From: Flavobacterium xinjiangense
Lineage (GTDB): Bacteria > Bacteroidota > Bacteroidia > Flavobacteriales > Flavobacteriaceae
Direction of reading: 5' to 3'
NCBI RefSeq assembly: GCF_900142885.1
Contig: NZ_FRCL01000011.1
Location: 1 to 64,000, forward strand
DNA length: 64,000 nucleotides
In this document: positions 32,970 to 41,434 of the stretch, piece after piece
Layout of the letters: every line of letters begins with the position of its first letter
How positions within the stretch are numbered: the stretch's first letter is position 1
Made by a program: the position numbers and the translations under genes
The notes under the pieces: model-generated
What the model saw: only the letters and a program-made list of their open reading frames with translations
Databases searched by the model: none
What the model was told of the DNA's origin: nothing

Positions 32970-34064
32970 CTATAAGTACTTAACTGGATTTGAATTTTCT
33001 TCTGATAAAATAACTGCAAAATTAAGGATTTTTTTCCGAAGATACTCAACAATATAATTTTTTGTATAGCGTTCGCTTTCAAAATGTCCGATATCTGCCA
33101 ATAAAAGTTGATTTTCGGCTTCATAAAACTGATGATACTTTAAATCTGCCGTTAAAAACACATCGGCTCCCGCTTGAATCGCATTTTTTATGGCAAAACT
33201 TCCAGCGCCGCCAAGCACGGCTATTTTTTTTACTTCTTTTCCTATAAAGTTGGAATGCCGAATGCCATCAGCTTGCATTTTCTCTTTTGCAAAAAGCAGA
33301 AATTCTTTTTCTTTCATTGGATTTTTCAATTCGCCGATCATTCCCAAACCAATATTCTGATGTTTGTTTTGCAAATCATAAATTTCATAGGCGATTTCTT
33401 CATAAGCATGGCTTTTGAATAATGCTTTTAGAATTTTATTTTCCAAATGCTTTTCGAAAGTGACTTCAATTTTGATTTCATCTCCCTGTACGAACTCGAA
33501 ACGTTCTCCAACTTGTGGATTGCTGTGTTCATTACCCATATAGGTCCCGATTCCTTTCGAATTAAAACTGCAATTTTCGTAATTTCCAATCATCCCGGCA
33601 CCTGCATCAAAGAGTGCATTTCGTACTTCCTCAGCATTTTCAGGAATGGTATACGTTACTAATTTCCGAATAAAATGCTGCTTCGGAATTAGAACTTTAG
33701 TATTTATTAGACCAAGTGCATCACAGAAAATTTTATTTACCCCTTCTTGATGATTGTCCAAAGCAGTATGCACAGCATATATTGCGATGTCATTTTTTAT
33801 GGCTTTTATAACCGCTCTTTCCACATAATTTTTGCCTGTTATTTTTTTTAATCCAGAAAATAAAATGGGATGAAAACAAACTACCAAATTGCACTTTTTA
33901 GAGATTGCCTCCTCAATTATATTTTCTAAAGCATCATGACAAACTAAAACACCAGTTGCTTCTGTTTCCTGATCACCAACTAACAATCCCACGTTGTCAA
34001 AGTCTTCAGCGTAGGCGAGCGGTGCCATTTCTTCGAGGACGGAAATAATTTCTTTTATTTTCAT
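32970..34064 (-). CDS. Nif3-like dinuclear metal centre protein
   Basis: A 364-residue Nif3/YbgI/YqfO-family protein. The N-terminal domain has DNVGLLVGD near residue 25, VVCFHPILFSGLKKITG with metal-binding His near 63-70, and a VHTALDNHQEGVN segment around 98. The C-terminal domain has VLGGAGSFAIKNAIQAGADVFLTADLKYHQFYEA and ADIGHFESERY. Between them is a YqfO-like insertion (about 130-235). These proteins form hexameric toroids with two metals per site; the biochemical role is not settled, and GTP cyclohydrolase I type 2 annotations of the family should be treated with care. It is the first gene of a two-gene unit. Confidence 0.92.
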   Translation of the reverse strand: MKIKEIISVLEEMAPLAYAEDFDNVGLLVGDQETEATGVLVCHDALENIIEEAISKKCNLVVCFHPILFSGLKKITGKNYVERAVIKAIKNDIAIYAVHTALDNHQEGVNKIFCDALGLINTKVLIPKQHFIRKLVTYTIPENAEEVRNALFDAGAGMIGNYENCSFNSKGIGTYMGNEHSNPQVGERFEFVQGDEIKIEVTFEKHLENKILKALFKSHAYEEIAYEIYDLQNKHQNIGLGMIGELKNPMKEKEFLLFAKEKMQADGIRHSNFIGKEVKKIAVLGGAGSFAIKNAIQAGADVFLTADLKYHQFYEAENQLLLADIGHFESERYTKNYIVEYLRKKILNFAVILSEENSNPVKYL

Positions 34065-34111
34065 TTTTATTTCGATTTTTAGATTGTTGGATTTCTAGAT
34101 TCTTCAATTTA

Positions 34112-34143
34112 TCGAATAACCAAATCACCGAATAACCAAATCA
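34112..34143. repeat. 16-base tandem repeat of the TTTATTTG/GGTTATTCG family
   Basis: TCGAATAACCAAATCA (34112-34127) is followed by CCGAATAACCAAATCA (34128-34143). They differ at one base. The sequence lies between the divergent Nif3 and lpxK genes and is related to repeats at 31219, 39205, 41390 and 59163. Confidence 0.75.
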
Positions 34144-34170
34144 ACTTTTTTTTATAAAGATAATTTATTC

Positions 34171-34178
34171 TACTTTCG
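34171..34178 (+). promoter_or_regulatory. Near-consensus -7 box (TACTTTCG) of lpxK
   Basis: One mismatch to TAnnTTTG. It ends four bases before the ATG at 34183, so the transcript may be leaderless. Confidence 0.35.
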
Positions 34179-34182
34179 TAAA

Positions 34183-35208
34183 ATGAATTTACTTCGAAAA
34201 ATACTATTTCCGTTTGCTATTTTATATGGAATCATAACGAGTATTCGGAACTTTCTTTTCGATAAAGGTATTTTGAAATCATACTCATTTGATTTGCCTG
34301 TAATTGCTGTCGGAAATCTTAGTGTTGGCGGAACGGGGAAAACTCCGCAAATAGAATATTTAATTCGGTTGCTAGCTGATAAATATAAAGTTGCCACATT
34401 AAGTCGAGGTTATAAAAGACAATCGGAAGGTTTTATTTTGGCGCAAGCCAGTTCAAATGCGGCAATTCTTGGCGATGAACCTTTTCAGTTTTTTCAAAAA
34501 TTCAAAAATATCCAAGTTGCGGTTGATGCAAATCGAAAGAACGGAATAGAACAATTGCTTTCTCTTCCAGAAAATCCGGAAGTTATTTTATTAGACGATG
34601 CATTTCAACACAGAAAAGTAAAAGCTGGTTTCTATATCCTGCTTACTAGCTATGGGGATTTGTATTCGGATGATTTTATGTTGCCAACCGGAAATTTACG
34701 CGAAAGCAGGAGTGGAGCAAAAAGGGCTAATGTGATCATTGTAACCAAATGTCCTTTTAATCTTTCGCAAGAAAAACAGGATGATATTAGAAACAGATTA
34801 AAGGTTTCAGCAAATCAGGAATTATACTTTACTTTTATAGCCTATGACAATTTTATTTATGGGGAAAATCGAAAGATAAATGTAAACGAAATTCAAGAAG
34901 CTGCTAAGTTACTGGTGGCCGGAATTGCAAAACCGGAACCGTTTTTTGCCTATTTGCAAGATACAAATGATGTCTGTTTGTCTTTTCCGGACCATTATAA
35001 TTTTACTGATAAAGACATTTTAGAAATTAAAAATTTAGCTCAAAACAATATTATTATCACTACCGAAAAAGATTATGTACGATTACAAGGAAGTTTACCA
35101 AGTGAACAACTTTTCTATTTACCCATACAAAGTTCTTTTATTATGGGGAGTGATAATTTTGATCAAAACATTTTAAATTATGTGGGAACAAGTACAAGAA
35201 ACCGTTAG
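34183..35208 (+). CDS. lpxK: Tetraacyldisaccharide 4'-kinase
   Basis: A 341-residue inner-membrane-associated kinase. It phosphorylates the 4' position of the tetraacyl-disaccharide lipid A precursor using ATP, one of the last steps of the Raetz pathway. The N-terminus has a hydrophobic anchor (ILFPFAILYGIITSIRNFLF), then the P-loop NLSVGGTGKTPQIEYL (about 45-60), the family-typical LSRGYKR, GDEPFQFF and DDAFQHRKV. The C-terminal ADEKD-like region includes ITTEKDYVRL. Its presence implies lipopolysaccharide. Its 3' end overlaps the purine nucleoside phosphorylase gene by 29 bases. Confidence 0.96.
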   Translation: MNLLRKILFPFAILYGIITSIRNFLFDKGILKSYSFDLPVIAVGNLSVGGTGKTPQIEYLIRLLADKYKVATLSRGYKRQSEGFILAQASSNAAILGDEPFQFFQKFKNIQVAVDANRKNGIEQLLSLPENPEVILLDDAFQHRKVKAGFYILLTSYGDLYSDDFMLPTGNLRESRSGAKRANVIIVTKCPFNLSQEKQDDIRNRLKVSANQELYFTFIAYDNFIYGENRKINVNEIQEAAKLLVAGIAKPEPFFAYLQDTNDVCLSFPDHYNFTDKDILEIKNLAQNNIIITTEKDYVRLQGSLPSEQLFYLPIQSSFIMGSDNFDQNILNYVGTSTRNR

Positions 35209-35992
35209 TTATATTAACGGAAAAATAGATTTCACTCCAGAATATGGCGTGATACTAGGATCAGGATTAGGCAGTTTTACTGAAGAAATGAAAGTAGAAT
35301 ATACCTTGCCTTATAATGAAATCCCAAATTTTCCGGTATCGACTGTTTTAGGCCATAAAGGAGCATTAGTTTTTGGAACAATAGGAGAAAAGAAAGTAGT
35401 TGCTATGCAAGGCCGTTTTCATTATTATGAAGGCTATTCCATGACCGAAGTGACTTTTCCGGTGCGGGTAATGAAGTTTTTAGGCATCAAAAAATTAGTT
35501 GTTTCGAATGCTTCCGGAGGAGTAAATCCAAATTATAAAGTGGGATCTATCGTAATTATAAAAGATCATATCAATATGACTCCCGAGCATCCGTTACGTG
35601 GGAAAAATGACGAACGTTTCGGACCTCGTTTTGTAAATATGAGCGAACCTTATTCAAGAAAGATGATTGCTAAGGCCAAAGAAATAGCATTAGATTTAAA
35701 CATTGAAGTTTTTGATGGAATTTATTACGGGCTTCAAGGACCAACTTTTGAAACCTTAGCCGAATATAGAATGGTCAAAATTTTAGGAGCTGACTGCGTA
35801 GGAATGTCAACCGTTCCGGAAGTAATTGTGGCGCGTCACATGGATGTTGAAACTTTTGGGATTTCTGTTATTACTGATATGGGAAATGAAGAAAGTATCG
35901 ACACTATTTCGCATGATGAAGTACTGGAAGCGGCAAAACAAGCAGAACCTATGGTGCGAAGTCTAATCAGAGAATTGATTCTAAAATATTAG
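35180..35992 (+). CDS. punA: Purine nucleoside phosphorylase
   Basis: A 270-residue enzyme that cleaves purine nucleosides with phosphate to give base and ribose-1-phosphate. The PNP/MTAP phosphorylase signatures are present: VILGSGLGSF (phosphate-binding loop, about 24-33), MQGRFHYYEGYSM, NASGGVNPNY, the near-invariant GLQGPTFETLAEYRM and GADCVGMSTVPEVIVARH. The size and these motifs fit the trimeric mammalian-like PNP (PunA/DeoD-2) rather than the hexameric DeoD. The ATG lies inside the 3' end of lpxK (29-base overlap), so the two are one transcript. Confidence 0.95.
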   Translation: MWEQVQETVSYINGKIDFTPEYGVILGSGLGSFTEEMKVEYTLPYNEIPNFPVSTVLGHKGALVFGTIGEKKVVAMQGRFHYYEGYSMTEVTFPVRVMKFLGIKKLVVSNASGGVNPNYKVGSIVIIKDHINMTPEHPLRGKNDERFGPRFVNMSEPYSRKMIAKAKEIALDLNIEVFDGIYYGLQGPTFETLAEYRMVKILGADCVGMSTVPEVIVARHMDVETFGISVITDMGNEESIDTISHDEVLEAAKQAEPMVRSLIRELILKY

Positions 35993-35998
35993 ATACTT

Positions 35999-38173
35999 CT
36001 AAACATAATTGGCAATTGTACTGTAAAATTCTTCGGGAATGAATGGTTTTGTAATTACATCATTCATTCCAAAGGATAACAGCATTTCGCGATTTTCATC
36101 CAATGATATTGCAGTAAGTGCGATAATAGGGGTGTTTGGATCAAATTTTCTGATTTGTTGCGTTGCCACTGTACCGTTGATCCCCGGTAAATGAACATCC
36201 ATCAGTATTAGGTCAAATTTATTGTTTCGGGCAGTTTCTATTGCGTCTTCTCCATTATCAATAATATCGCAAATTATTCCTTTGTTTTCTAGCATTTTTG
36301 CAGAAACCATTTGGTTGATTTTGTTGTCTTCCACTAAAAGAACTTTTTTATTCATTAAAACAGAATCATCATATGATTTCTGTTTTTGTTCTACTTTTAA
36401 TAATTGAGAGCCTACTTTAAACTTTAGTTCAAATGAAAAAGTAGATCCTTTTCCAACAACGCTTTTTAGTGTTATATGACCGCCGAGGGTTTTAATTATT
36501 TTTTTTACGATTGTTAGTCCTAGACCAGTTCCTCCGTATTTGCGATTTACCTCTATCGAACCCTGAGAAAAACTGTCAAAAACACTTTTTAATTTGTCTT
36601 CAGGAATTCCAATCCCAGTGTCAGTCACTTCAAAATATATAGTAGCATTTTCGTTGGCTATCGATTTCAGTTTTGCAACTACATTTACAGTGCCGTTTTT
36701 GGTAAATTTTAAAGCATTGTTTATCAAATTCATCATGATTTGAGACAATTTTGTAGGATCGCCAATCAAATAATCAGGAATTTCCGAATCTATTTTCAGA
36801 ATAAATTGGTTGTTATTAACTAAGGCTAGTTCTTTTAAAGAGTTTTGTATATTTTCTAATAATTGTTTAAGATTAAAATTGATGTATTCTATTTCGAATT
36901 TATGAGAGTCGATTTTATTTATTTCGAGAATTTCATTTATAAACTTTGTCAGATAATCTCCGGAAAATTTCAAGGATGACAAATAATGCATTTGTGATTT
37001 CTTTGGTTTTTCTTCCAATAATAAATGAGTGATTCCGTTTATGGCATTCAGTGGTGTGCGAAGTTCGTGGCTTACGGTTGACAGAAATTCAGATCTTGCA
37101 TTTGAGGCTTTTTCTGCTTTATCTCTGGCAATTTCTAATTCTTTATTTTTTTCTTTTAGCATCATATTGGATTGTGTCCTGATGATATTATTTTTATATA
37201 AAGATAAACTCAGTAAGGATAAAATCGAAATTAATGCAATTGCCAGAATGCTTATTAGTTTTGAGAATTTATTGGTCTTATCCTGTTGTTTGTTTTTAGT
37301 GACAATTTGCCTGATTTCTTTTAATCGCTCGGATTCTTTAAATTCATCATAATCATCTATTCCAAGTCTTTTGTCATTCAAAAGAGAAATATTCTCTTTC
37401 AGGTTAAGATGCTGTTTTAGATAAAAGTAGGCATTATTTTTATCTAACATTTTATCGTAAACAAAACTTAAGGCGAGTAAAATATTAGATTTTTGGTCTG
37501 AATTTTTAGTTTTAATATTAAGTTCCAGTGCTTTATTGAGATAGTTCAGCGCTAAATTGTACCTTTCATTAGTGGCTTCAATAGTACCAATCTGGTAAAG
37601 TGCTTCGGTTCTCGAATTGAGTATCTCTGGGTTGTCCGGTTTGGCTATTATTGTCTTGAAAATTGCCGAAGCTAATTCGTCATTTCCTTTAAATTTGCTT
37701 ATTATTCCTTTTTGCAGATCAAGTAAATTATTTATTTCTGCAGTATCAGCGCTTTTTAATCGATCCGATATTGATTTCGTCGTGTTAAAATATATTCCGG
37801 CATCGTTAAAATTTCTTTTTTCAGTAAAACTTAGGCCAATGTAATAGTTGCTATATGCGTAATTAGTACTAGGGTCTAGTTTTTTATAAAATTCAATGCT
37901 GTTATGAAAGGTTTTAATTGCATCATTGTATTTTTTTAAATCAAAATACATTTTGCCTAATCGGAATGTTTGATCCGCTTGAGCTTGGATATTGCGTATT
38001 GCTTTCGAGTGATTTATAGCTTTTTGTGCGTAGAATAAAGCTTTTTTGTAATTATCCGCTTTAATATTTGAATTAGCCAAATTGCTGTAATACTTGATAC
38101 TATCTATTTTCTCATTGCTTTGAGAAAATAGATTAGAGTGGCATAAAAAGATAAAAATAAAGAAGTACTTCAT
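35999..38173 (-). CDS. TPR-containing hybrid sensor histidine kinase
   Basis: A 724-residue hybrid kinase. A signal peptide (YFFIFIFLCHSNLFSQ) leads to a periplasmic region of about six TPR-like helical repeats (25-285). One transmembrane helix follows (306-327). The dimerisation domain carries the phospho-acceptor His369 (STVSHELRTPLN). The ATPase domain has the N-box asparagine (NLINNALKF, near 486), DTGIGIP and GGTGLGL. The C-terminal receiver (about 608-724) has phospho-acceptor Asp659 (LILMDVHLPG) and Lys709 (ITKPF). No histidine phosphotransfer domain or response regulator gene is adjacent. The signal sensed is unknown, although TPR sensors often respond to a protein or peptide. Confidence 0.93.
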   Translation of the reverse strand: MKYFFIFIFLCHSNLFSQSNEKIDSIKYYSNLANSNIKADNYKKALFYAQKAINHSKAIRNIQAQADQTFRLGKMYFDLKKYNDAIKTFHNSIEFYKKLDPSTNYAYSNYYIGLSFTEKRNFNDAGIYFNTTKSISDRLKSADTAEINNLLDLQKGIISKFKGNDELASAIFKTIIAKPDNPEILNSRTEALYQIGTIEATNERYNLALNYLNKALELNIKTKNSDQKSNILLALSFVYDKMLDKNNAYFYLKQHLNLKENISLLNDKRLGIDDYDEFKESERLKEIRQIVTKNKQQDKTNKFSKLISILAIALISILSLLSLSLYKNNIIRTQSNMMLKEKNKELEIARDKAEKASNARSEFLSTVSHELRTPLNAINGITHLLLEEKPKKSQMHYLSSLKFSGDYLTKFINEILEINKIDSHKFEIEYINFNLKQLLENIQNSLKELALVNNNQFILKIDSEIPDYLIGDPTKLSQIMMNLINNALKFTKNGTVNVVAKLKSIANENATIYFEVTDTGIGIPEDKLKSVFDSFSQGSIEVNRKYGGTGLGLTIVKKIIKTLGGHITLKSVVGKGSTFSFELKFKVGSQLLKVEQKQKSYDDSVLMNKKVLLVEDNKINQMVSAKMLENKGIICDIIDNGEDAIETARNNKFDLILMDVHLPGINGTVATQQIRKFDPNTPIIALTAISLDENREMLLSFGMNDVITKPFIPEEFYSTIANYV

Positions 38174-38188
38174 TTATAACTGATTTTT

Positions 38189-39196
38189 TTATGTGTTATT
38201 TTTTCGCTCCATCAAAAGTATTAAATCAATTATTCGGGATGAATACCCTATTTCATTGTCATACCACCCTACTACTTTAACCATTTTGTCTATAACAGAG
38301 GTCAGTAGAGCATCAAATATACATGAATTTTTATTACCAATTACATCTACAGAAACGATTGGGTCTTCCGTGTAATCCAGTACTCCTTTTAAATTAGTTT
38401 GTGCTGCAATCTTAAAAGCGGCATTTATATCATTTATGGTAACCGCTCTTTTTACATTAAAAGTAATGTCGGTCAAGGAACCATCTGGAACGGGTACTCG
38501 AATTCCGCAACCGCCAATTTTCCCTTGCAATTTAGGGAAAATTTTTGTTAGTGCTTTAGCAGCACCTGTAGTTGTTGGAACTATTGATTGGCTGGCACCA
38601 CGGGCTCGTCTCAAGTCTTTGTGGGGTTGGTCATGTAAACTTTGGTCAGTGGTATAAGAATGAATGGTTGTGATGTATGCCTGTTCAATACCACAAAGTT
38701 CATCAATAACTTTCATCATTGGTGCGGCATTGTTCGTGGTGCAACTCGCATTAGATACGATAGTTTCAGTACCGTCAAGAATATTTTCATTGACACCTAA
38801 AACTACCGTTTTTATAGTGTCAACCTCAGAAGGAGCGGATAGAATTACTTTTTTGGCACCAGCCAAAATATGGGCATCGAGCTCTTCAAAAGTCTTGAAT
38901 TTTCCAGTTGATTCAACTACATAATCTATATTTATGCTTTTCCAGTCGAGTTTTGAAATGTTTTTTTCATGAAAAAATAAAAAATGTTTGCTGTCTACAA
39001 AAAAACCTTTTTCATCTTCAGTTACTGTATATGGCAACACTCCGTGAATACTATCATATTTCACTAAATGTGCCATTGTTTTTGTATCGGCAATATCATT
39101 GATGGCAATTACTTCAATATCGGGATGGTTTAAGAGAAGTCGAAATAAATTTCTTCCTATTCTTCCAAAACCATTAATGGCAATTCTTGTTTTCAA
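38189..39196 (-). CDS. gap: Type I glyceraldehyde-3-phosphate dehydrogenase
   Basis: A 335-residue glycolytic enzyme (glyceraldehyde-3-phosphate + NAD + phosphate to 1,3-bisphosphoglycerate). The NAD-binding fold opens with IAINGFGRIGRNLFR. The catalytic pair is Cys152 (SNASCTTN) and His179 (IHSYTTDQ), with HKDLRRARGASQSIVPTTTGAA and WYDNEIGYSSR also conserved. After Cys152 the usual second cysteine of CTTNC is Asn, which should not stop catalysis. The start is a TTG at 39196: the Rossmann strand begins at residue 4 and there is no upstream in-frame ATG before a stop. It lies 15 bases before the start side of the kinase gene on the same strand and may be co-transcribed. Confidence 0.96.
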   Translation of the reverse strand: MKTRIAINGFGRIGRNLFRLLLNHPDIEVIAINDIADTKTMAHLVKYDSIHGVLPYTVTEDEKGFFVDSKHFLFFHEKNISKLDWKSINIDYVVESTGKFKTFEELDAHILAGAKKVILSAPSEVDTIKTVVLGVNENILDGTETIVSNASCTTNNAAPMMKVIDELCGIEQAYITTIHSYTTDQSLHDQPHKDLRRARGASQSIVPTTTGAAKALTKIFPKLQGKIGGCGIRVPVPDGSLTDITFNVKRAVTINDINAAFKIAAQTNLKGVLDYTEDPIVSVDVIGNKNSCIFDALLTSVIDKMVKVVGWYDNEIGYSSRIIDLILLMERKNNT

Positions 39197-39204
39197 ATGT
39201 ATTT

Positions 39205-39252
39205 GTTTAATCGTTTATTTGGTTAACCGCTTAACCGATTAAACAAATAAAC
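39205..39252. repeat. TTTATTTGGTTAACCG inverted repeat
   Basis: GTTTATTTG (39213-39221) is complementary to CAAATAAAC (39244-39252), and inside it GGTTAA (39221-39226) is complementary to TTAACC (39231-39236). It separates the lipA stop from the TTG start of gap and belongs to the family seen at 31219, 34112, 41390 and 59163. Confidence 0.7.
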
Positions 39253-39257
39253 TATTT

Positions 39258-40127
39258 TTATAAAATGTGTTTCTGCGCTTTGTAAGAAGAACGTACTAAT
39301 GGACCACTTTCTACATGGCGGAAACCCAATTCCAAACCAAATTTTTCATATATAGCAAATTGATCTGGTGTTATGAACTCTTTTACAGGCAAATGTTTTT
39401 TACTGGGCTGTAAGTATTGGCCTATAGTAACAATATCAACATTGGCGTTACGCAAATCTCGCATCGTTTGAAAAACTTCGTCTTCTTTTTCTCCTAGTCC
39501 AAGCATAATTCCAGATTTAGTTCTGTTGATGCCTTTTTCTTTTAAGTATCTCAAAACTTCCAGACTTCGGTCATATTTGGCCTGAATGCGTACTTCACGA
39601 GTCAGCCTGCGAACGGTTTCTACATTATGCGAAACTACTTCGGGATTGGCCTCCACGATTCGATCTATATTTCTTTCGATACCTTGAAAATCAGGAATCA
39701 AAGTTTCAAGAGTGGTATTAGGATTCATTCTGCGAATAGCTTTTACCGTTTCTATCCAAATAATAGAGCCGCCATCTTTCAAGTCGTCTCTGTCGACGCT
39801 GGTAATAACGGCATGTTTAATATTCATGATTTTTATAGAACGTGCCACTTTTTCAGGCTCATCCCAATCTACGGTTTCTGGTCTTCCGGTTTTTACGCCG
39901 CAAAAACCGCAAGAACGCGTACACACATTTCCTAAAATCATAAACGTTGCCGTACCTTCTCCCCAGCATTCTCCCATATTGGGACAACTTCCGGAGGTAC
40001 AAATCGTATTCAAACTATATTTATCAACTAAGCCTCGAAGCTCTGTGTATTTTTGTCCTATCGGGAGTTTCACTTTCAACCATTTCGGCTTTCCAACAGG
40101 TAAAGTATTTTCTAAAACAGTTTCCAT
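39258..40127 (-). CDS. lipA: Lipoyl synthase
   Basis: A 289-residue radical SAM enzyme that inserts two sulfur atoms into protein-bound octanoate to make lipoyl groups for 2-oxoacid dehydrogenases and the glycine cleavage system. The auxiliary cluster cysteines are Cys43, Cys48 and Cys54 ([12 protein letters not shown]). The radical SAM cluster is Cys69, Cys73 and Cys76 (CTRSCGFC). The C-terminal SGPLVRSSY carries the conserved serine ligand. Length and motifs are normal. A good -7 box precedes the ATG. It could be followed on the same strand by gap after a repeat. Confidence 0.97.
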   Translation of the reverse strand: METVLENTLPVGKPKWLKVKLPIGQKYTELRGLVDKYSLNTICTSGSCPNMGECWGEGTATFMILGNVCTRSCGFCGVKTGRPETVDWDEPEKVARSIKIMNIKHAVITSVDRDDLKDGGSIIWIETVKAIRRMNPNTTLETLIPDFQGIERNIDRIVEANPEVVSHNVETVRRLTREVRIQAKYDRSLEVLRYLKEKGINRTKSGIMLGLGEKEDEVFQTMRDLRNANVDIVTIGQYLQPSKKHLPVKEFITPDQFAIYEKFGLELGFRHVESGPLVRSSYKAQKHIL

Positions 40128-40145
40128 ATATCAATTTTCAAAGCA

Positions 40146-40153
40146 CAAAGATA
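40146..40153 (-). promoter_or_regulatory. -7 box (TATCTTTG) of lipA
   Basis: An exact TAnnTTTG match on the minus strand, 19 bases before the ATG at 40127. Confidence 0.5.
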
Positions 40154-40235
40154 AGGAATGTAGTTTATTTGTGGATTCGTTTATTTGTTTATTTAAAGGA
40201 AGGAAAATGGAAGATTTAGGAGCAGAATATTCGGT

Positions 40236-40334
40236 TTTTTTAAGCAATGGTTGTCCTGCTTTCCGTTGTATCCGCGCTGATAGCTTCGTTCCTCGCAATG
40301 ATAGCGCGGGATGCCACTACAATCAGGGCTAGAG
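40236..40334. repeat. Dispersed palindromic element, copy 2, in a 331-base gap
   Basis: Reads TTTTTTAAGC, then TCCTGCTTTCCGTTGTAT, a central hairpin (CCGCGCT at 40272-40278 pairs with AGCGCGG at 40303-40309), then GGGATGCCAC and CAATCAGGGCTAG. Its reverse complement aligns with the 20876 element at both ends while the centre differs. The gap 40128-40458 also holds the lipA promoter box, TTTATTTG words (40163-40195) and a terminator. I see no gene in it. Confidence 0.7.
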
Positions 40335-40414
40335 TAGCACTTTTTGTTGTTTTAAGAGTATAAAATCTGAAGATCGTTTTTTATAAAAGTGTATTTCTGA
40401 AACTATTTTTAAAC

Positions 40415-40446
40415 AGAAAAGCAGAATCTTTCGACTCTGCTTTTCT
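40415..40446 (-). terminator. Intrinsic terminator after the TonB-family gene
   Basis: Eleven-base arms AGAAAAGCAGA and TCTGCTTTTCT pair perfectly around a 10-base loop, 12 bases beyond the stop at 40459. Confidence 0.7.
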
Positions 40447-40458
40447 TATTTTTTGAAA

Positions 40459-41280
40459 TTAATCCATCTGTACTGTGATGGGTAAATTATAGGCAGTTCG
40501 TACTGCTTTTGAACCAATCATTCCCGGAGACCATTTGGTTTTTAAGGATTTTAGTACTCTTATGGCTTCTTTGCCCATCCCATAACCAGGATCTCTTTTT
40601 ACTTGAATATCAGTCATGCTGCCATCTTTTTCTATTACAAAAGACACATAAACTTTCATGGTGCTGCCACCATCAATTTCTGGTTTTTCAAAATTATTTC
40701 CCACATACGTATAAAACTTATTTATTCCTCCGGGGAATTCAGGAAGTTTATCCAGAGTTACACTGGCAACAATAGTATTTCCGGGGTCAGAAGGCGTATC
40801 AGTTGCTGTTCCTTGTCCGGCGGAAGAAGTCGGGTTTAAGCCAACGGTAGCTGTTCCTTCAGTACTAGTATTTGTAATCGTTGTATTATCGGTATTCTTT
40901 GCTATCTCTTGGTTCGCCTGCTGTGCTTGTACAATTTCAGGATTCAAAAGTTGGTCGCTTTGAATAGGTGCTTCGGTATTTTTTGTTTTTACTTCAGGAA
41001 TAACTGTCTTTTCTATTTCCTGAAGTTGATTGGGAATAATGTCAGTGACGTTGACTATCGTATTGGTGAGATCGGGAAGAGTTATCCTATTTTCAGGATT
41101 AAAATAATGTAGAAGGATAGGAATGCTCAACGCGGATGTTAGCAATAGTATTCCCATAAAAAAGGCAAATAGGGAAGTTTTAGTGCTTTCTTTGCGCAAT
41201 TGATACGCTCCATATTCTTTGTTTTTGTATTGAAAAACAAGATCAATCCAGCTGGTTTCGTAAATGCTTAATTTTGACAT
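40459..41280 (-). CDS. TonB-family energy transducer
   Basis: A 273-residue inner-membrane protein. A cytoplasmic start with the Bacteroidota-typical FQYKNKEYGAYQLRK is followed by one transmembrane helix (about 33-52). A periplasmic linker rich in Glu, Thr, Asn and Gln (about 55-170) comes next. The C-terminal TonB domain (about 175-273) includes FPGGINKFYTYVGNNF, then YVSFVIEKDGSMTDIQVKRD and KWSPGMIGSKAVRTAYNLPI. It should pass proton-motive energy from ExbBD to outer-membrane receptors, for instance a protein like the one at 22161. No exbB/exbD genes are adjacent. Confidence 0.9.
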   Translation of the reverse strand: MSKLSIYETSWIDLVFQYKNKEYGAYQLRKESTKTSLFAFFMGILLLTSALSIPILLHYFNPENRITLPDLTNTIVNVTDIIPNQLQEIEKTVIPEVKTKNTEAPIQSDQLLNPEIVQAQQANQEIAKNTDNTTITNTSTEGTATVGLNPTSSAGQGTATDTPSDPGNTIVASVTLDKLPEFPGGINKFYTYVGNNFEKPEIDGGSTMKVYVSFVIEKDGSMTDIQVKRDPGYGMGKEAIRVLKSLKTKWSPGMIGSKAVRTAYNLPITVQMD

Positions 41281-41389
41281 GGTTTATGGATTTAATGGTT
41301 AAGTAGCATTTAAATCATAAGCATCGGTTGTTTAAATTAACAACGTAAATAACAGGAATTTTAGTATATAAATAAAGAAGTTTTTTACT

Positions 41390-41430
41390 TTAATCGTTTA
41401 ACTGGTTATTTGATTAACCGCATAAACAAA
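41390..41430. repeat. TTTAACTGGTTATTTG-type intergenic repeat
   Basis: TAATCGTTTAACTGGTTATTTG is followed by ATTAACCGCATAAACAAA, with TTAACCG partly complementary to TGGTTA. It ends just beyond the stop of the sigma factor gene and is related to the repeats at 39205 and 59163. Confidence 0.6.
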
Positions 41431-41434
41431 AATA

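Noticed and set aside
38640-38760. Damaged GAPDH because CTTNC reads CTTNN
   Set aside because: Catalytic Cys152 and His179 and all cofactor segments are intact, and the second cysteine is not essential for catalysis.
39712-40332. A 206-residue open frame antisense to lipA
   Set aside because: It runs through lipA in reverse and on into the repeat element, with no recognisable domain.
40236-40334. Small RNA gene or riboswitch
   Set aside because: The hairpin is present, but ends match a dispersed repeat and no known riboswitch core was recognised.
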